A DNA stretch of 64,000 nt from G963677445 sp963677445 (GTDB lineage: Bacteria; Bacteroidota; Ignavibacteria; Ignavibacteriales; Melioribacteraceae), in the NCBI GenBank assembly GCA_963677445.2, contig CAXXGF010000002.1, positions 1 to 64,000 of the forward strand, given 5' to 3'. The notes below the pieces were generated by a model. That model made no database searches, was not told the DNA's origin, and worked only from the letters and a program-made list of their open reading frames with translations. The first letter of the stretch is position 1. Each line of letters begins with the position of its first letter. The position numbers and the translations under genes are program-made. Positions 24,448 through 34,783 of the stretch are shown here, piece after piece.

Positions 24448-25518
24448 TCACTTCTTAAACTGGAAATTTTTCCACCGCTCGGTTTCCAGGATTATATCAA
24501 TTGAGGATAATATCACAGGGTAAAATTCTTCCAGAGTTTTATCTGATTCCAGGTAATCATCCATTTTTTCAAATATGTGCATGGATAAAATGAAGCCGAG
24601 ATTATATTCCTCTTTTATTGTTTCCCTTATTTTATCCCGGTCATAACCATACAATTTTCCCTGGAGAATTTTATCAATTGTTCTCACGAAGGATTCATTC
24701 ACTATCGATTCCCAGGTGTCATAACCCAGGTCGCCGCTCTCTTTCGCGAGGGGAAAAAGCCAGTCAGATTTGTCGACAAGGTACTTATTTTTTTCTGTAA
24801 TGGGATTTATGACCTCATGCAGGGCTTCATGATAAAAAGCCGCGGGTCCCGGTTTCCCGTCGGTCGGGCCGCTGATTATATAAAGATCGCCGTTGATAGT
24901 ATTCTGCTGGGCAGTGAAATAGGACATTTGGGGACAAACCATAAAATGTATTCTTCTGGCTCTCTTTGTGAAATAATCGGGTGCAAGCCGGCAGAATTTC
25001 ACAAGGTGACTTAGGGCGCTGTCGGCATAGGGTTTATACTTATAATTTGTTTCATTCAGAACAGGCCTGTACTTTTCCCAGAGATTTTTTATTCCCGCTT
25101 TCTGATAAAACTCAGCCAGCAGTTTATTAAGTCCCTCGTGATTATCCAGTATTCCGGAAATATTTTCTGTGGTCAATGAGTCATAATGTAATTTAAAATC
25201 GGGAGGCCCCTCTGTTACGAGGGCGTAATCGGCATATCCCACCCAGCTCCCCCGGCTTCTGCCGAAATGAAATTTTGTAATTTTATCGATGTAGTCAAAT
25301 TCGAGCTTCATTCTTACCGAATCCCTGATATCAATCCTCAGGGGATTCATCCCCGCTTTTCTCCATTCACCATCAAAACCGGCGGCATTCATAAATGCGA
25401 ACGCGGTAAACACTCTTTCATCCGCGTCAAAAACAAAAAAATCGCTCCTTCTTTCCACATCCTCCCGACATGAAAAGAAAATCAGAACAATCAATAAAAA
25501 CAAATTTAATTTGTTCAT
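24448..25518 (-). CDS. Lipoprotein, DUF4932-like putative metallopeptidase
   Basis: About 356 residues from the ATG at 25,518 (MNKLNLFLLIVLIFFSC), a lipoprotein signal with Cys at the lipobox. The frame is open upstream but this start overlaps the previous stop as ATGA and has GAGGAAA before it. The motif AAFYHEALHEVINPI is a HExxH with Asn, and WESIVNESFVRTIDKIL could supply the third Glu. This layout matches DUF4932 proteins, regarded as zincin-like. Exported to the periplasm or outer membrane. Last gene of a three-gene minus-strand operon. Confidence 0.75.
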   Translation of the reverse strand: MNKLNLFLLIVLIFFSCREDVERRSDFFVFDADERVFTAFAFMNAAGFDGEWRKAGMNPLRIDIRDSVRMKLEFDYIDKITKFHFGRSRGSWVGYADYALVTEGPPDFKLHYDSLTTENISGILDNHEGLNKLLAEFYQKAGIKNLWEKYRPVLNETNYKYKPYADSALSHLVKFCRLAPDYFTKRARRIHFMVCPQMSYFTAQQNTINGDLYIISGPTDGKPGPAAFYHEALHEVINPITEKNKYLVDKSDWLFPLAKESGDLGYDTWESIVNESFVRTIDKILQGKLYGYDRDKIRETIKEEYNLGFILSMHIFEKMDDYLESDKTLEEFYPVILSSIDIILETERWKNFQFKK

Positions 25519-25970
25519 TTTTTCCTCGTTGGGTATTTGACTCTGTTGCAATGCTCCATATAGCTGAATTTGGAATAGCGGAAAATGTCAAAAAGGTTTT
25601 CACCCTCTTTCCACTGCCTGATAATTCCATAGGTAAAGACCGGTTTATATTTGTCGATAAACTTAAAGATATTATAAACTGGCTCAAACTCCACCGGGTC
25701 ATATATAAAACAGAACATACATTCAGCCACATTATCTTCAGGTTCGCGCCAGAGAATAATATTATCCTCGATATGTTCTTCTGTGTAATTTAACTCCGCC
25801 GCGAGCGTGGAGAAATGAGCGCGTATATTTTCTCTCCCGGACATAAAGATTTTTGCCCATTTTCTCTCATCCTTCCTTTCAAGCTGCACAAAAAGTTTAG
25901 CCAGCGCCAGCCGGCGGTTTACTCTTTCAGGCAGATATTCTTCTGTCAGGTCCATCCTTTTCTCCCGCAT
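25515..25970 (-). CDS. Hypothetical protein of the serine-hydrolase operon
   Basis: A 151-residue soluble protein starting MREKRMDLTEEYLPERVNRR. It has a helical N-terminus (LALAKLFVQLERKDERKWAK) and an aromatic, acidic C-terminal half with FEPVYNIFKFIDKYKPVFTY. Stop/start overlaps with both neighbours show translational coupling. No family recognised. Confidence 0.65.
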   Translation of the reverse strand: MREKRMDLTEEYLPERVNRRLALAKLFVQLERKDERKWAKIFMSGRENIRAHFSTLAAELNYTEEHIEDNIILWREPEDNVAECMFCFIYDPVEFEPVYNIFKFIDKYKPVFTYGIIRQWKEGENLFDIFRYSKFSYMEHCNRVKYPTRKK

Positions 25971-28409
25971 TAGTCCAGCGTTTTTAATATTTTTTCAAGT
26001 ATAACAATTCCCTCCTTTTCAGCTGTTCCGGCCTTTTCCAGAATCGAGGCAGCCTTCCCGCATTTATCCATATCCTTTACATTCATTTGCTTTATTTCAT
26101 TAGAGACAAAAAATGGGAATAATGATTGAACCTCACTAAGGCAGTCAACAACGGTCTGGTATTTTTTTATAGCCTGATCAAATAATTCCAGATCGGAATG
26201 GGGGAGGCGTATTTTACATTCCTCCAGAAATCCCACGGCATGTTTTCTGCATTCGGTCCACGCGGCGGCATTAAGCGCGGCGCCATAAATATCGGCGTTT
26301 TCCGAGAGGAGGTATTCACCCCATTTTTTATAAGCCTCTGTTCCGCTAATATATGATTGGTCATTCACAACCGAAGAATAGCTGACCGCGAATTTTAGCG
26401 CTTCTTTTATAATGGTTTTGTCCTCACTCTTTTCGGCTGGAGATACTTTTTTGAATAACAGCTTATTATTACCTCCAAGACCCGCTTCTTTCCAGTATTT
26501 TGCTCCTTTTCCCTCAAAAGAATCAATGCCTTTATAATAATATCCCGTTTCATCATAACCGAAAATCAAAAAATATTCATCTATCCAGTCCATCTGGCGG
26601 GCATATACCGGCAAACCGTTATCGACAGCTTCGCGGGTCATATCCCACGCTTGTTTCTGCTTAGCTTCAAAATCCTCATCGCCGGGAGAACTTTCTACTA
26701 TATCAATGCTGTATCCGAGTCCCTTTCCGGGCCGGGGAATTAAATTAACAGCTTCATTTATATTTGCTGAGAGCCCCTCCTTGATATTTATCTGGAAAGC
26801 ATGACCTGTGGCTCCTGAGAGCCATGACATTGAATTTTCTTTCCCGATTACTTTTAGCGCCGGAACCAGACATGCCAGCTCAGATATCCACGAATAACCC
26901 CAGTTATAATTTACGAGCATCCTGATATTTTTGGAGGTAAAGTTTTTTTGACCGCTGTAATCATCCCCGCTGATAATCGCCGGAATAACATAATTATTTA
27001 ATATTTCATGCATCTGCCAGGGAAATCCAAAGTAGTCGGAATTAAAAGTAACAATCGTATTCAGCTCAGGCATAGCGAAAATAAACTGCCCGCCAAGGCC
27101 TCCCGAGCTGAAGACCTCCACTGGTTTGCCTTTTATAAATCTGATATCGGGTCCCCAGTGATTCCAGTAATCAGGTCCCTCCCCGGTATAATATTTTTCG
27201 GTACAGTTATCAAACCACTCCTCTTTGATAATTCTCTTATTTTTGTATATCCCCTTATCCACATAAAGCATTCCTATTTTCGCCAGGTCCCGGGGATAAA
27301 GACTGAGGCCCCCTGAAGCGTGATATGAACCATCCTTGTTCTTTTCCCAGTAATAATCCTCAATGCCGAGGGGAGTAAAAATATTTTCAATCGCCAGCTC
27401 TTCTATGGTTTTTTCCCCACTTTTCCTGAATTATTTCACACGTCGCGTTTGTAAGTCCGCTGTTATAAACAAATTTTTCTCCCGGTGTATAAATTAATTC
27501 GCGGCCGAAGAGGTAACGAAAAGCATCTCCCGAATGTCCCATCGCGTAAGCAGTGTTTCTTGAATCAAGGTAATTATATGTCTGTTCATCCCAGTCTAAT
27601 CCGGCGCTCATGCTGAGGAGATGATAAAACAAAATGTTTTCTTTTCCACCGCCGCAAAGAAGATCTGAATATTCAGGCATTAAGTTGCAGACCGGTTCAT
27701 CCATACTTTTAACAAGTCCCTTTTCCAGCGTTATTCCGGAAAGAAGGCAGGTTATTCCTTTTGTTATTGAGGCGATAAAATGCAGCTTTCGGTTATTATA
27801 GCCATAGAAGTATTCATCCAGCAGAAGTTTTCCATCTTTTATTATCAGCATACTTTTGATAAGTTTGTAGTCTTCCCTGGTGATTTTATTCATCGCCTCA
27901 AAAATTGTGGCTGTGTCGATTCCTGATTCCCTGATATCCCCGACAGCCCATCCATCCCCTAAATTTTCGGGGATCTTATATAACCAGTTAAATATCTGAT
28001 TCCCTGAGTTATCCATCCTCGGGACCATTTCGGCAACAAGTTCAAAACCGGCTTCAAGAGTAAGGGGGTAATAATAGACGCCGTCAAAAAAACTGCCCGA
28101 AATAGTATTCTTATCTTTGTTAAACCTGCCGCTGAAATGTGACTTGTTTACATCGGATACCTCAATACCCAGATAGAGTGAATCATCATTAAAGCTGATA
28201 TCTTTTACCGGCACATTATAAACTTTCTGAATTGGAGTATTAAATGTCGCCGACAATCTTCCATCAGGCATTCTGTTTATTTTAAAAACAAAATCAATTT
28301 TGAACCGGCCTTTCCACACACCCTCAATTTCAGGTTTTTCCTGCGCGCTGGCGGAAAAGAAACAAAAGAGCAGATAAAGGGAAATGATAAATAATGGTTG
28401 TTTAAACAT
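25970..28409 (-). pseudogene. Serine hydrolase (beta-lactamase class) fused to a BtrH-like domain, frameshifted
   Basis: Two frames join into about 812 residues. Part 1 (27,387-28,409) has a signal peptide ending in ASAQEKPEIEG, an N-terminal beta domain, and the catalytic SxxK in ASITKGITCLLSG plus YNSGLTNATCEI. It runs out of frame at TGGGGAAAAAACC (A6 run, near 27,413). After a -1 correction the protein continues KKTIEELAIENIFTPLGIED and HASGGLSLYPRDLAKIGMLY. The C-terminal ~270 residues (NYNWGYSWISELACLVPALK, SWLSGATGHAFQINI) resemble the BtrH/peptidase-C39-like fold. Either a homopolymer indel or a sequencing error; all motifs are otherwise present. Confidence 0.8.
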
Positions 28410-28481
28410 TTTCCTTCCTGGAAAAAATTTCAGATATCCTGTTATTCTGATACTTATTAACTATTTATTTATTTATATTCT

Positions 28482-28513
28482 GAAACCTGCCCTGTAATCC
28501 TCAGACAGGTTTC
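28482..28513. repeat. Hairpin in the 28.4-28.7 kb intergenic region
   Basis: GAAACCTG and CAGGTTTC form an 8-bp perfect stem around 16 bases. No T-run follows, so a terminator is doubtful. The rest of 28,410-28,739 shows nothing else; it should hold the promoter of the minus-strand operon. Confidence 0.5.
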
Positions 28514-28739
28514 CGCTAAATTCTTTCGGGAAGAAGATATTTATCCGCAAAATAAGAATTTTTTAAACAACAGTTTCTAAATGATTACATTTCCGGTTCT
28601 TTTTTTACAATTTTTTACAATCGGGTTATTATTGCAACACCGGGAAATAATAGGGAGGAAAAGAAACTATATTCAGGAAAAAGCAGGCATCTATTCATTC
28701 TGAACCTTGGCCTTCATTGTGCCCTCTATCTTATTTTAT

Positions 28740-29279
28740 TTACTCATTTATCCTCAATTGCAAAAAATGTTCAACATCTAACCGGTCACACAAAAACCGG
28801 TAAACAACGATATAATAATCTGTTTTGCCGTTATTGTAGAGCGCCGTCTTATACGCGTGTTCATAATACTCTCTTTTGCCAATGTTTTTTTCTGAAACTA
28901 TATCAGATAACCTGATATCAGCGGCAAGCGGAATAAATTTATCCTTTTCTGACTCACAATAAAAAGAAGTCTTTTGGGAATATTCTGTGTTAATATAACT
29001 GAACACCTTGTTATAAAAAAGGATTAGTTTATAATGTTCTTCCTCACCGAGGTTTTTATAAAGATTATCATTTATAAAATTCAAAAGGTTTTCTTCGTCA
29101 AGCTCAAAGTATCGTTGTGATATGGAGTCGATCGTATTTATCGCGAATATGGTCCGGTTTAATCCGTGCAGCTGAAAGTTTGTGCTGTCAATAATTGAGA
29201 CCACTTTAAAGGTACCGAACCTGGTAATCGGAAAAACCGAATATCTGAATTTATCCCGGTGTATATTTCTTCCTCGCAA
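28740..29279 (-). CDS. Hypothetical protein
   Basis: A 179-residue protein with no recognised family. It has mixed polar composition, ELDEENLLNFINDNLYKNLG in the centre and YYIVVYRFLCDRLDVEHFLQ near the end. No signal peptide or membrane span is evident at the chosen start (MRGRNIHRDKFRYS). The native start may lie further upstream, because the first residues read like the middle of a beta domain. The 29,280-29,539 gap holds no recognised gene. Confidence 0.5.
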   Translation of the reverse strand: MRGRNIHRDKFRYSVFPITRFGTFKVVSIIDSTNFQLHGLNRTIFAINTIDSISQRYFELDEENLLNFINDNLYKNLGEEEHYKLILFYNKVFSYINTEYSQKTSFYCESEKDKFIPLAADIRLSDIVSEKNIGKREYYEHAYKTALYNNGKTDYYIVVYRFLCDRLDVEHFLQLRINE

Positions 29280-29539
29280 TTTGATTCAACAACAATATAT
29301 TTGTTTGATGTGTCTGAAAACAATCTGATAATCGCGTTAGTCAGTCCTTATTCAATATGGCGGCATTATCTAAACAGAATTTATTCATTTGATATCGATA
29401 ACAATGAGAGAAGGGACATAACCATTAGTTATTTCCCCCCGGGGGGACGTTCCGCAACTATGCTGCTTCTATAAACCAGATACGAGTAAAAAAATATTCC
29501 CGGGCGGACCAATTCGTCATTATATCGAGCTATGCCGGT

Positions 29540-30304
29540 TTATGGATTAAGGGCTTTTATCACTTCGGAATGTATCGATTTGTTTGCCGCTATAATTCCC
29601 TCACCACCTATAGGATCATTTCCGTAATAATCTGTTATAACAGCCCCCGCTCCTTTCATTATCGGCATGACCGGCAGATAATCCCAATCCGAAACAACGG
29701 CATCTATCATAATATCCGCGAAACCTGCAGCCAGCAGATAGTAACCGAAACAGTCTCCCCAGGTGCGATAAAATTGAACATTTTTTACCAGTGAATCGAA
29801 CGCTTCCCCGTTTCTCATCTGATGAATATGGAGATGGTCGGTTGCCAGCAGGACTGCTTTATCAATGCTTTCACAATTGCGGATTCGCACTTCTTTGCCA
29901 TTCATCTCAGCTTTTTTATTATTCCCTGTCAGGCATTCATTCAGCGCCGGAAGATTAATCATTCCATATTCAGGATTTCCATTTCGCAACAGCGCTATCA
30001 ACGTTCCAAAAAGGGGAGCTCCCGAGATAAAACTCCTGGTGCCGTCAATCGGATCAAGTACCCAGGTATATTCCGCGCCGCTGTTATGATTTTCAAATTC
30101 TTCCCCGAGTATTCCATGTTCAGGATATTCTTTCATAATTATTTCGCGTAAAATTTCCTCTGTGCTTTTATCTGCAATAGTAACCGGTGATTCATCCTCT
30201 TTCATCTCAACATTAATTTCTTTCCGAAAATATTTCAATATATTTTTGCCGCTTTCTTCAGCGAGATGGCTTAAAAATTTTTTTATACCATGTTCATCTG
30301 TCAT
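29540..30304 (-). CDS. Inositol monophosphatase family protein, probable histidinol-phosphatase
   Basis: A 254-residue Mg-dependent sugar-phosphatase-fold enzyme. Metal sites: GEE in HGILGEEFENHN (about residue 67), DPIDGTRSFISGAPLFGTLI (about 88-105), and SDWDYLPVMPIMKGAGAVIT near 205-225. The WDYLPVMPIMKGAG version and the short variable loop fit HisN-type histidinol-phosphatases better than inositol monophosphatase proper, but without other his genes nearby the substrate is uncertain. Monocistronic. Confidence 0.85.
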   Translation of the reverse strand: MTDEHGIKKFLSHLAEESGKNILKYFRKEINVEMKEDESPVTIADKSTEEILREIIMKEYPEHGILGEEFENHNSGAEYTWVLDPIDGTRSFISGAPLFGTLIALLRNGNPEYGMINLPALNECLTGNNKKAEMNGKEVRIRNCESIDKAVLLATDHLHIHQMRNGEAFDSLVKNVQFYRTWGDCFGYYLLAAGFADIMIDAVVSDWDYLPVMPIMKGAGAVITDYYGNDPIGGEGIIAANKSIHSEVIKALNP

Positions 30305-30471
30305 TTTTATATCCTTTTGTAATCAATAATCATGCGGTCAAATTTACCCTTAATATCTTTGATTGTACAGTTAAGATTTATTAAAATCCTGGTCGGATAA
30401 GAAAACTTATATTATCCCGGCAACATTTTGTTCATTAGGTTATCTTTATAATAAAGAAAAATCTGGTACAA

Positions 30472-30993
30472 TTGAAAACACAACGTGAAAATATCATAAC
30501 ATTTACCCTGACTTATAACAAATATAAAAGACAGGTATATAATTACGTTCTGAGAATGGTTTCTGACCAGATGACCTGTGAAGACATTGTACAGAACATT
30601 TTTACAAAATTCTTTGAAAATATGCCCAATATCAAAAAACGGGAGAGCTACAGATACTGGATATTCACCACAGCCCGGAATGAGATATTCACTCATTACA
30701 AAAAGAAAAAAATTCATACCGATAAATATGGAGCTGCTGACAGTGATGATCTTGAGCTGGGATCGGGTGAGGATATTCTGCTTGAATATGAAAAAGCCGA
30801 AATCCGGGAACTGATAATGAAAGAGCTTGATGAAATGCCGCCGAATCAGAAAGACCCATTTATACTGAAGGAATATGGCGAGCTCAGCTACCGGGAAATT
30901 GCCTCAGTTATGGGGATTGATGAAAAACTGGTAAAATCGCGTTTATACAAAACCAGGCAAACACTGATAAAAAAAATATCACAATATGTTTAG
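30472..30993 (+). CDS. ECF sigma factor
   Basis: A 173-residue sigma-70 family protein with region 2 (YKRQVYNYVLRMVSDQMTCE DIVQNIFTKFFE, and SYRYWIFTTARNEIFTHYKK) and region 4 (LDEMPPNQKDPFILKEYGEL SYREIASVMGIDEKLVKSRL). Start codon is TTG at 30,472. It leads a small operon with an anti-sigma-like membrane protein 8 bp downstream, then a TonB-like lipoprotein. Such ECF/anti-sigma pairs report on envelope signals. Confidence 0.9.
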   Translation: MKTQRENIITFTLTYNKYKRQVYNYVLRMVSDQMTCEDIVQNIFTKFFENMPNIKKRESYRYWIFTTARNEIFTHYKKKKIHTDKYGAADSDDLELGSGEDILLEYEKAEIRELIMKELDEMPPNQKDPFILKEYGELSYREIASVMGIDEKLVKSRLYKTRQTLIKKISQYV

Positions 30994-31001
30994 GTAATCA
31001 A

Positions 31002-31460
31002 ATGGAACATAATGGAAATAGAAAAAAAATTGATCTTTACTTTGATGGAGAATTGAACCGGGAGGAAGAAATCCTTCTTTTTTCAACGCTGGCATCTGAT
31101 CAGGACAGCCGTGAGTACTTTAAGGAAATGAACAAAATTAAAGTAGCTATCAATGATTCTATGGTTGATTTTCCGGAAGAACTGGAAGAGAAAATTTATG
31201 ATAACATTGGTAAAACAGAACCAACACGATCATTCCCCTTCTTTGCGGGCAGATCATTTTCATTTATTGCGGCAGCGGCGATTATATTCTTTATCCTGCT
31301 CAGCTTTTTCTTCTGGAAAGAAACAACTTATTATAAAACACGCTTTGAGACAACAATGACCGAAATAAACAGGCAAAACCAGATGTTGCAAGTGTTGCTG
31401 AACTCTATTCCGGCAGCTGAGGTAAAAGCAAGAGCGGTAAACAATTTTAAAATAAACTAA
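31002..31460 (+). CDS. Anti-sigma factor-like membrane protein
   Basis: 152 residues with a short cytoplasmic part typical of anti-sigma N-termini (IDLYFDGELNREEEILLFST LASDQDSREYFKEM), one membrane span FSFIAAAAIIFFILLSFFFW (about residues 83-103), and a periplasmic helix rich in Gln/Asn. The CHCC zinc motif of ZAS domains is absent. Eight bp after the ECF gene. Confidence 0.75.
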   Translation: MEHNGNRKKIDLYFDGELNREEEILLFSTLASDQDSREYFKEMNKIKVAINDSMVDFPEELEEKIYDNIGKTEPTRSFPFFAGRSFSFIAAAAIIFFILLSFFFWKETTYYKTRFETTMTEINRQNQMLQVLLNSIPAAEVKARAVNNFKIN

Positions 31461-31471
31461 AGGGAGAAAAA

Positions 31472-31921
31472 ATGAAAATAATTAATATTATTCTGATTCT
31501 GATAATGTCCCTCTTATTATTATCATGCGATAACAAAAGTGAGAGCCGGACTGATGAAAAAACGGATAAGAAACCGGCAAAAGAAAACCAGGAAACAGAC
31601 TTTTCTATAATCGACACTACCGGTTATAGCGATATAGCCGATATAATGCCTGAACCTGTAGGAGGAATAAACGCCATAGCGGCAAAAATCACCTACCCGG
31701 AAATTGCCAAGAAGGAAGGTTTGCAGGGAAAAGTATTTATTAGAGCATTTGTCGATAAAAACGGTGAGGTAACATATGCCGAAGTGATCAAAAAACTAAG
31801 TCCCGAATGTGACAGCGTAGCTCTCAAAGCTGTAATGGAAACCCGGTTTACCCCTGGGAAAAAGGATGAAAAAGAGGTTAAAACAATAGTTTTTATTCCA
31901 ATCAGCTATAAACTTCAATAG
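31472..31921 (+). CDS. TonB C-terminal-domain lipoprotein
   Basis: A lipoprotein signal (MKIINIILILIMSLLLLSC) is followed by a Lys/Glu-rich linker and a TonB_C domain: IAAKITYPEIAKKEGLQGKV FIRAFVDKNGEVTYAEVIKK, then CDSVALKAVMETRFTPGKKD. Because it is a lipoprotein and not membrane-spanning, it is not a canonical energy transducer. It may act in envelope signalling with the sigma/anti-sigma pair 11 bp upstream. Confidence 0.85.
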   Translation: MKIINIILILIMSLLLLSCDNKSESRTDEKTDKKPAKENQETDFSIIDTTGYSDIADIMPEPVGGINAIAAKITYPEIAKKEGLQGKVFIRAFVDKNGEVTYAEVIKKLSPECDSVALKAVMETRFTPGKKDEKEVKTIVFIPISYKLQ

Positions 31922-32023
31922 CTGAATAATTGAAAAAACAGGCCGGGTTTTCATCTTGCTCCCAAACCTGTTCATCGAATTAAAATCAGTGTTTATCGAA
32001 ATAATCCCTTCACACAATAATTA

Positions 32024-32488
32024 ATGGTTATTTTGCACCCAGTTGATTTGATGAACAGGCCGGAGATTTTAGCCATGCAGGTGATACCATTTTTAGTGCA
32101 GATTTTAGTTTACACAGCAGTGATTTTGATACTGGTAACAATTTTTACATATATACGTCAGTCGGTTTTTCTTAATAAAGGACTTCGCAATAAATCAAAA
32201 AACAGCGTTGACAAAAAAGAGATGCTTGAGGAAACAAAAGATGTTGCCGCTGAAAGCAAATCTGAAACTGTCGCGGAAGAATATTACAAACCGACAGTTG
32301 ATATTTCCAAAGTAACTTTAACACAGGAAGGCACAAAAACCGTTTACGAAACAGAAAAATATCCCGCTCCGAAAAGAGAGAAAAAATCATCCTCAAAACG
32401 CAGATTCAAAAGTTCACGTATGATGGTTTACAAGAGAGGTGATATAAACAAGTATGGAATTACGACACCAGAATATTTTTATGGCTGA
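32024..32488 (+). CDS. Hypothetical single-span protein
   Basis: 154 residues with one hydrophobic span VIPFLVQILVYTAVILILVT IF near the N-terminus and a long charged tail (KSKNSVDKKEMLEETKDV; KKSSSKRRFKSSRMMVYKRG). The ATG at 32,060 or 32,075 (MNRPEILAM, MQVIPFLVQ) may be the real start. It is 103 bp after the TonB-like gene and ends 3 bp before the convergent histidine kinase gene. Confidence 0.5.
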   Translation: MVILHPVDLMNRPEILAMQVIPFLVQILVYTAVILILVTIFTYIRQSVFLNKGLRNKSKNSVDKKEMLEETKDVAAESKSETVAEEYYKPTVDISKVTLTQEGTKTVYETEKYPAPKREKKSSSKRRFKSSRMMVYKRGDINKYGITTPEYFYG

Positions 32489-32491
32489 TCT

Positions 32492-34783
32492 TTATTTGAC
32501 CGGGATTGTGATCTCGAAGGAGGTCCCTTTCCCCGGCGCGCTCTTTACGCAAATTGTACCATTGTTTTTTTCAATAAATTCTTTACATAACACCAGTCCC
32601 AGTCCCGATCCCTTTTCTTTTTCTGTTCCCTCTGAAGCAGTTGACTTTTCAATGGTGAATAAAGAATCTATTTTTTCCAAAGGAATACCTCTGCCGGTAT
32701 CCTCAACCCTGATAAGGATGTTGCTTTCAGCCTTTGATGAAAAAATTAATACAGCCCCCCCTTTTGATGTGAATTTAATTGCGTTTGATACAAGGTTTCG
32801 CAGCACGGTGCTTACCATATTTTTATCGGCATGAACCTTTATTTTCCCTGAGTGCAGTTTAATTTTAAAATTTATACCTTTTTTAACCGCGTAAGAGTAA
32901 TAGAGGAAAAATATTTCGTCGAGAATATCATTAAGTACGAAATTCTCGGGTGAATAATCGAGCCTGCCTGTCTGGAAAGAAGACCATTGCAAAAGATTTT
33001 CCAATAAATTATAGATGCCCCGCGAGGAAACATTTATACTTGAGGCATATTCTTTTATTTCTTCAGATGAAAGATTTTCAACCTCATTGCCGAGAAACTC
33101 ACTATATCCCAGAAGGCTTATAAATGGGCTTTTGAGATCATGAGCCAGAAGTGAAAAATATTTATCCTTCTGATTATTAATTCGTTTTAATTCCTGATAA
33201 TATTTGTAAATTTTTTCTTCCTGATGTTTCTTTTCGGTAATATCCCTGGCTACAACCAGAATTCCTTTTATTCCCTCTTCATTTTTCATCAGTGAAGAAT
33301 TTACCTCAATGAAATATTCTGCTCCGGTCTTACTTATTATTCTGGTCTCATAAATCCCATTCTTTCTTTTATTATCCGATTTACCGCTCCGCCTTATTAT
33401 ATCCGGTTTTTCATCGGCCAAAAATTCACTAACATTTTTAGCGAGTAATTCCTGGCATGACCAGCCGCTTATTTCAACCGCGGCCTGGTTGACGTAAAGT
33501 ATTCTTCCCTTTATATCATGAAAAAGAATTATATCCTTAACCGCTTCGGCGAGGAGCCGGTATTTTTCTTTGGACGCGTTAAGTTTTTCTTCAACATTTT
33601 TCCATTCACTGATATCAATCAACGCTATCTGTACAGCTTTTCTCCCTTTGTATTCAATGGTTGTGCTTAAAGACCTTACCCAGTTGGTTGCTCCATCCTT
33701 CATTCTGATCCTGAATTCCAGAACTCCCGGCTCGCGCTCCTCATTTATAAAGGAGGAGAAATGATCCTTAACTTTTATTCTCTCTTTCGGGTGAATATAT
33801 TCCAGCAGATCGCTCCCGGTTTGATTCTTAAGTTCCTCCCTGCTAAATCCCCTGTTTTTTAACGCCTGCATATTAGCGAAAACTATTTTTCCTTCCTGAA
33901 GAATGAACAGTTCCTGAATCGATTGATCAACAAGCTTATGATAAGCTTCTTCCGCGTTTTTTTTATCAGTTATGTCCATCATAACAATCTGAACAGAAAC
34001 AACTTTGCCCTGCTGATCTTTTACAGGCTGGAATGAACAGATAAACCATCCCGAATTGGCCGGGAAGATTAAAAACTTTTCTTTCTCAATCCCTTTTTCG
34101 GTGATAAAAATTTCTTTAACATTTTCCAGAAGAAAATTATGAGTATCATTTGTCACAAAATTACTCAGGTTTACACCAATTATATTATAGGGATTGTTTT
34201 TCAGTAAACCGGCGGCCCTGAAATTTGAAAGATGAATTTCACCTTCATCGGAAAGGTAGATTACAGGTATTCCCGCGTTTTCAAATAGTTGTCTGTAGTT
34301 TCTTTCACTATGCCGGAGCGCTGTTTCCAGGTCTTTCTGAAGAGTAATTTCCTGTATTGAGCCGATAAATATTATTTTATCACTATCAGCTTCTTCAACA
34401 AAAATATAATCTCTAACCCAGTGTTGATTCCCATCCCTGCTTTTTATCCGGTATTCTATATTTTCTTTCTCATTTTTTTCAAGAGAAGAAATAAAAGAGG
34501 TGTAACCCCTGGTATCTTCATCAAATACTATTTCGTTCCATTTTTTACTTACAATTTCCGCCGGGCTAAATCCGGTTGCAGAATGACTGTCTCCCGAAAT
34601 CTGACTGAATGAAACAATTCCATCCTCAATAATAAACTCTGCCGAGTAGGTGAAATCGGATATCATGCCATTGATCACCCTTTCTCTGGCAAGCAAAGTT
34701 TTTAATTCCCGGTTTTCCCTTTCCAGTTCATCACCGGATACAGGAATTTCGGAATTTTTTTTGCTTATTTGTTTTTCAGTCAT
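32492..34783 (-). CDS. Multi-PAS hybrid-free sensor histidine kinase
   Basis: 763 residues with no membrane span, so a cytoplasmic sensor. A coiled N-terminus (about 1-40) is followed by four PAS/PAC units (about 40-150, 155-275, 280-400, 405-520; for example GNQHWVRDYIFVEEADSDK, GATNWVRSLSTTIEYKGR). HisKA: SLLAHDLKSPFISLLGYSEF with the phospho-His near 546. HATPase_c: LRNLVSNAIKFTSKGG (N box), VEDTGRGIPLEK (G1), KGSGLGLVLCKEFIEKNNG (G2). No receiver domain and no adjacent response regulator, so an orphan kinase. Confidence 0.92.
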   Translation of the reverse strand: MTEKQISKKNSEIPVSGDELERENRELKTLLARERVINGMISDFTYSAEFIIEDGIVSFSQISGDSHSATGFSPAEIVSKKWNEIVFDEDTRGYTSFISSLEKNEKENIEYRIKSRDGNQHWVRDYIFVEEADSDKIIFIGSIQEITLQKDLETALRHSERNYRQLFENAGIPVIYLSDEGEIHLSNFRAAGLLKNNPYNIIGVNLSNFVTNDTHNFLLENVKEIFITEKGIEKEKFLIFPANSGWFICSFQPVKDQQGKVVSVQIVMMDITDKKNAEEAYHKLVDQSIQELFILQEGKIVFANMQALKNRGFSREELKNQTGSDLLEYIHPKERIKVKDHFSSFINEEREPGVLEFRIRMKDGATNWVRSLSTTIEYKGRKAVQIALIDISEWKNVEEKLNASKEKYRLLAEAVKDIILFHDIKGRILYVNQAAVEISGWSCQELLAKNVSEFLADEKPDIIRRSGKSDNKRKNGIYETRIISKTGAEYFIEVNSSLMKNEEGIKGILVVARDITEKKHQEEKIYKYYQELKRINNQKDKYFSLLAHDLKSPFISLLGYSEFLGNEVENLSSEEIKEYASSINVSSRGIYNLLENLLQWSSFQTGRLDYSPENFVLNDILDEIFFLYYSYAVKKGINFKIKLHSGKIKVHADKNMVSTVLRNLVSNAIKFTSKGGAVLIFSSKAESNILIRVEDTGRGIPLEKIDSLFTIEKSTASEGTEKEKGSGLGLVLCKEFIEKNNGTICVKSAPGKGTSFEITIPVK

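Noticed and set aside
29259..29474. A 71-residue plus-strand frame between two minus-strand genes
   Set aside because: No family resemblance, overlaps the start of the minus-strand gene, and no ribosome binding site.
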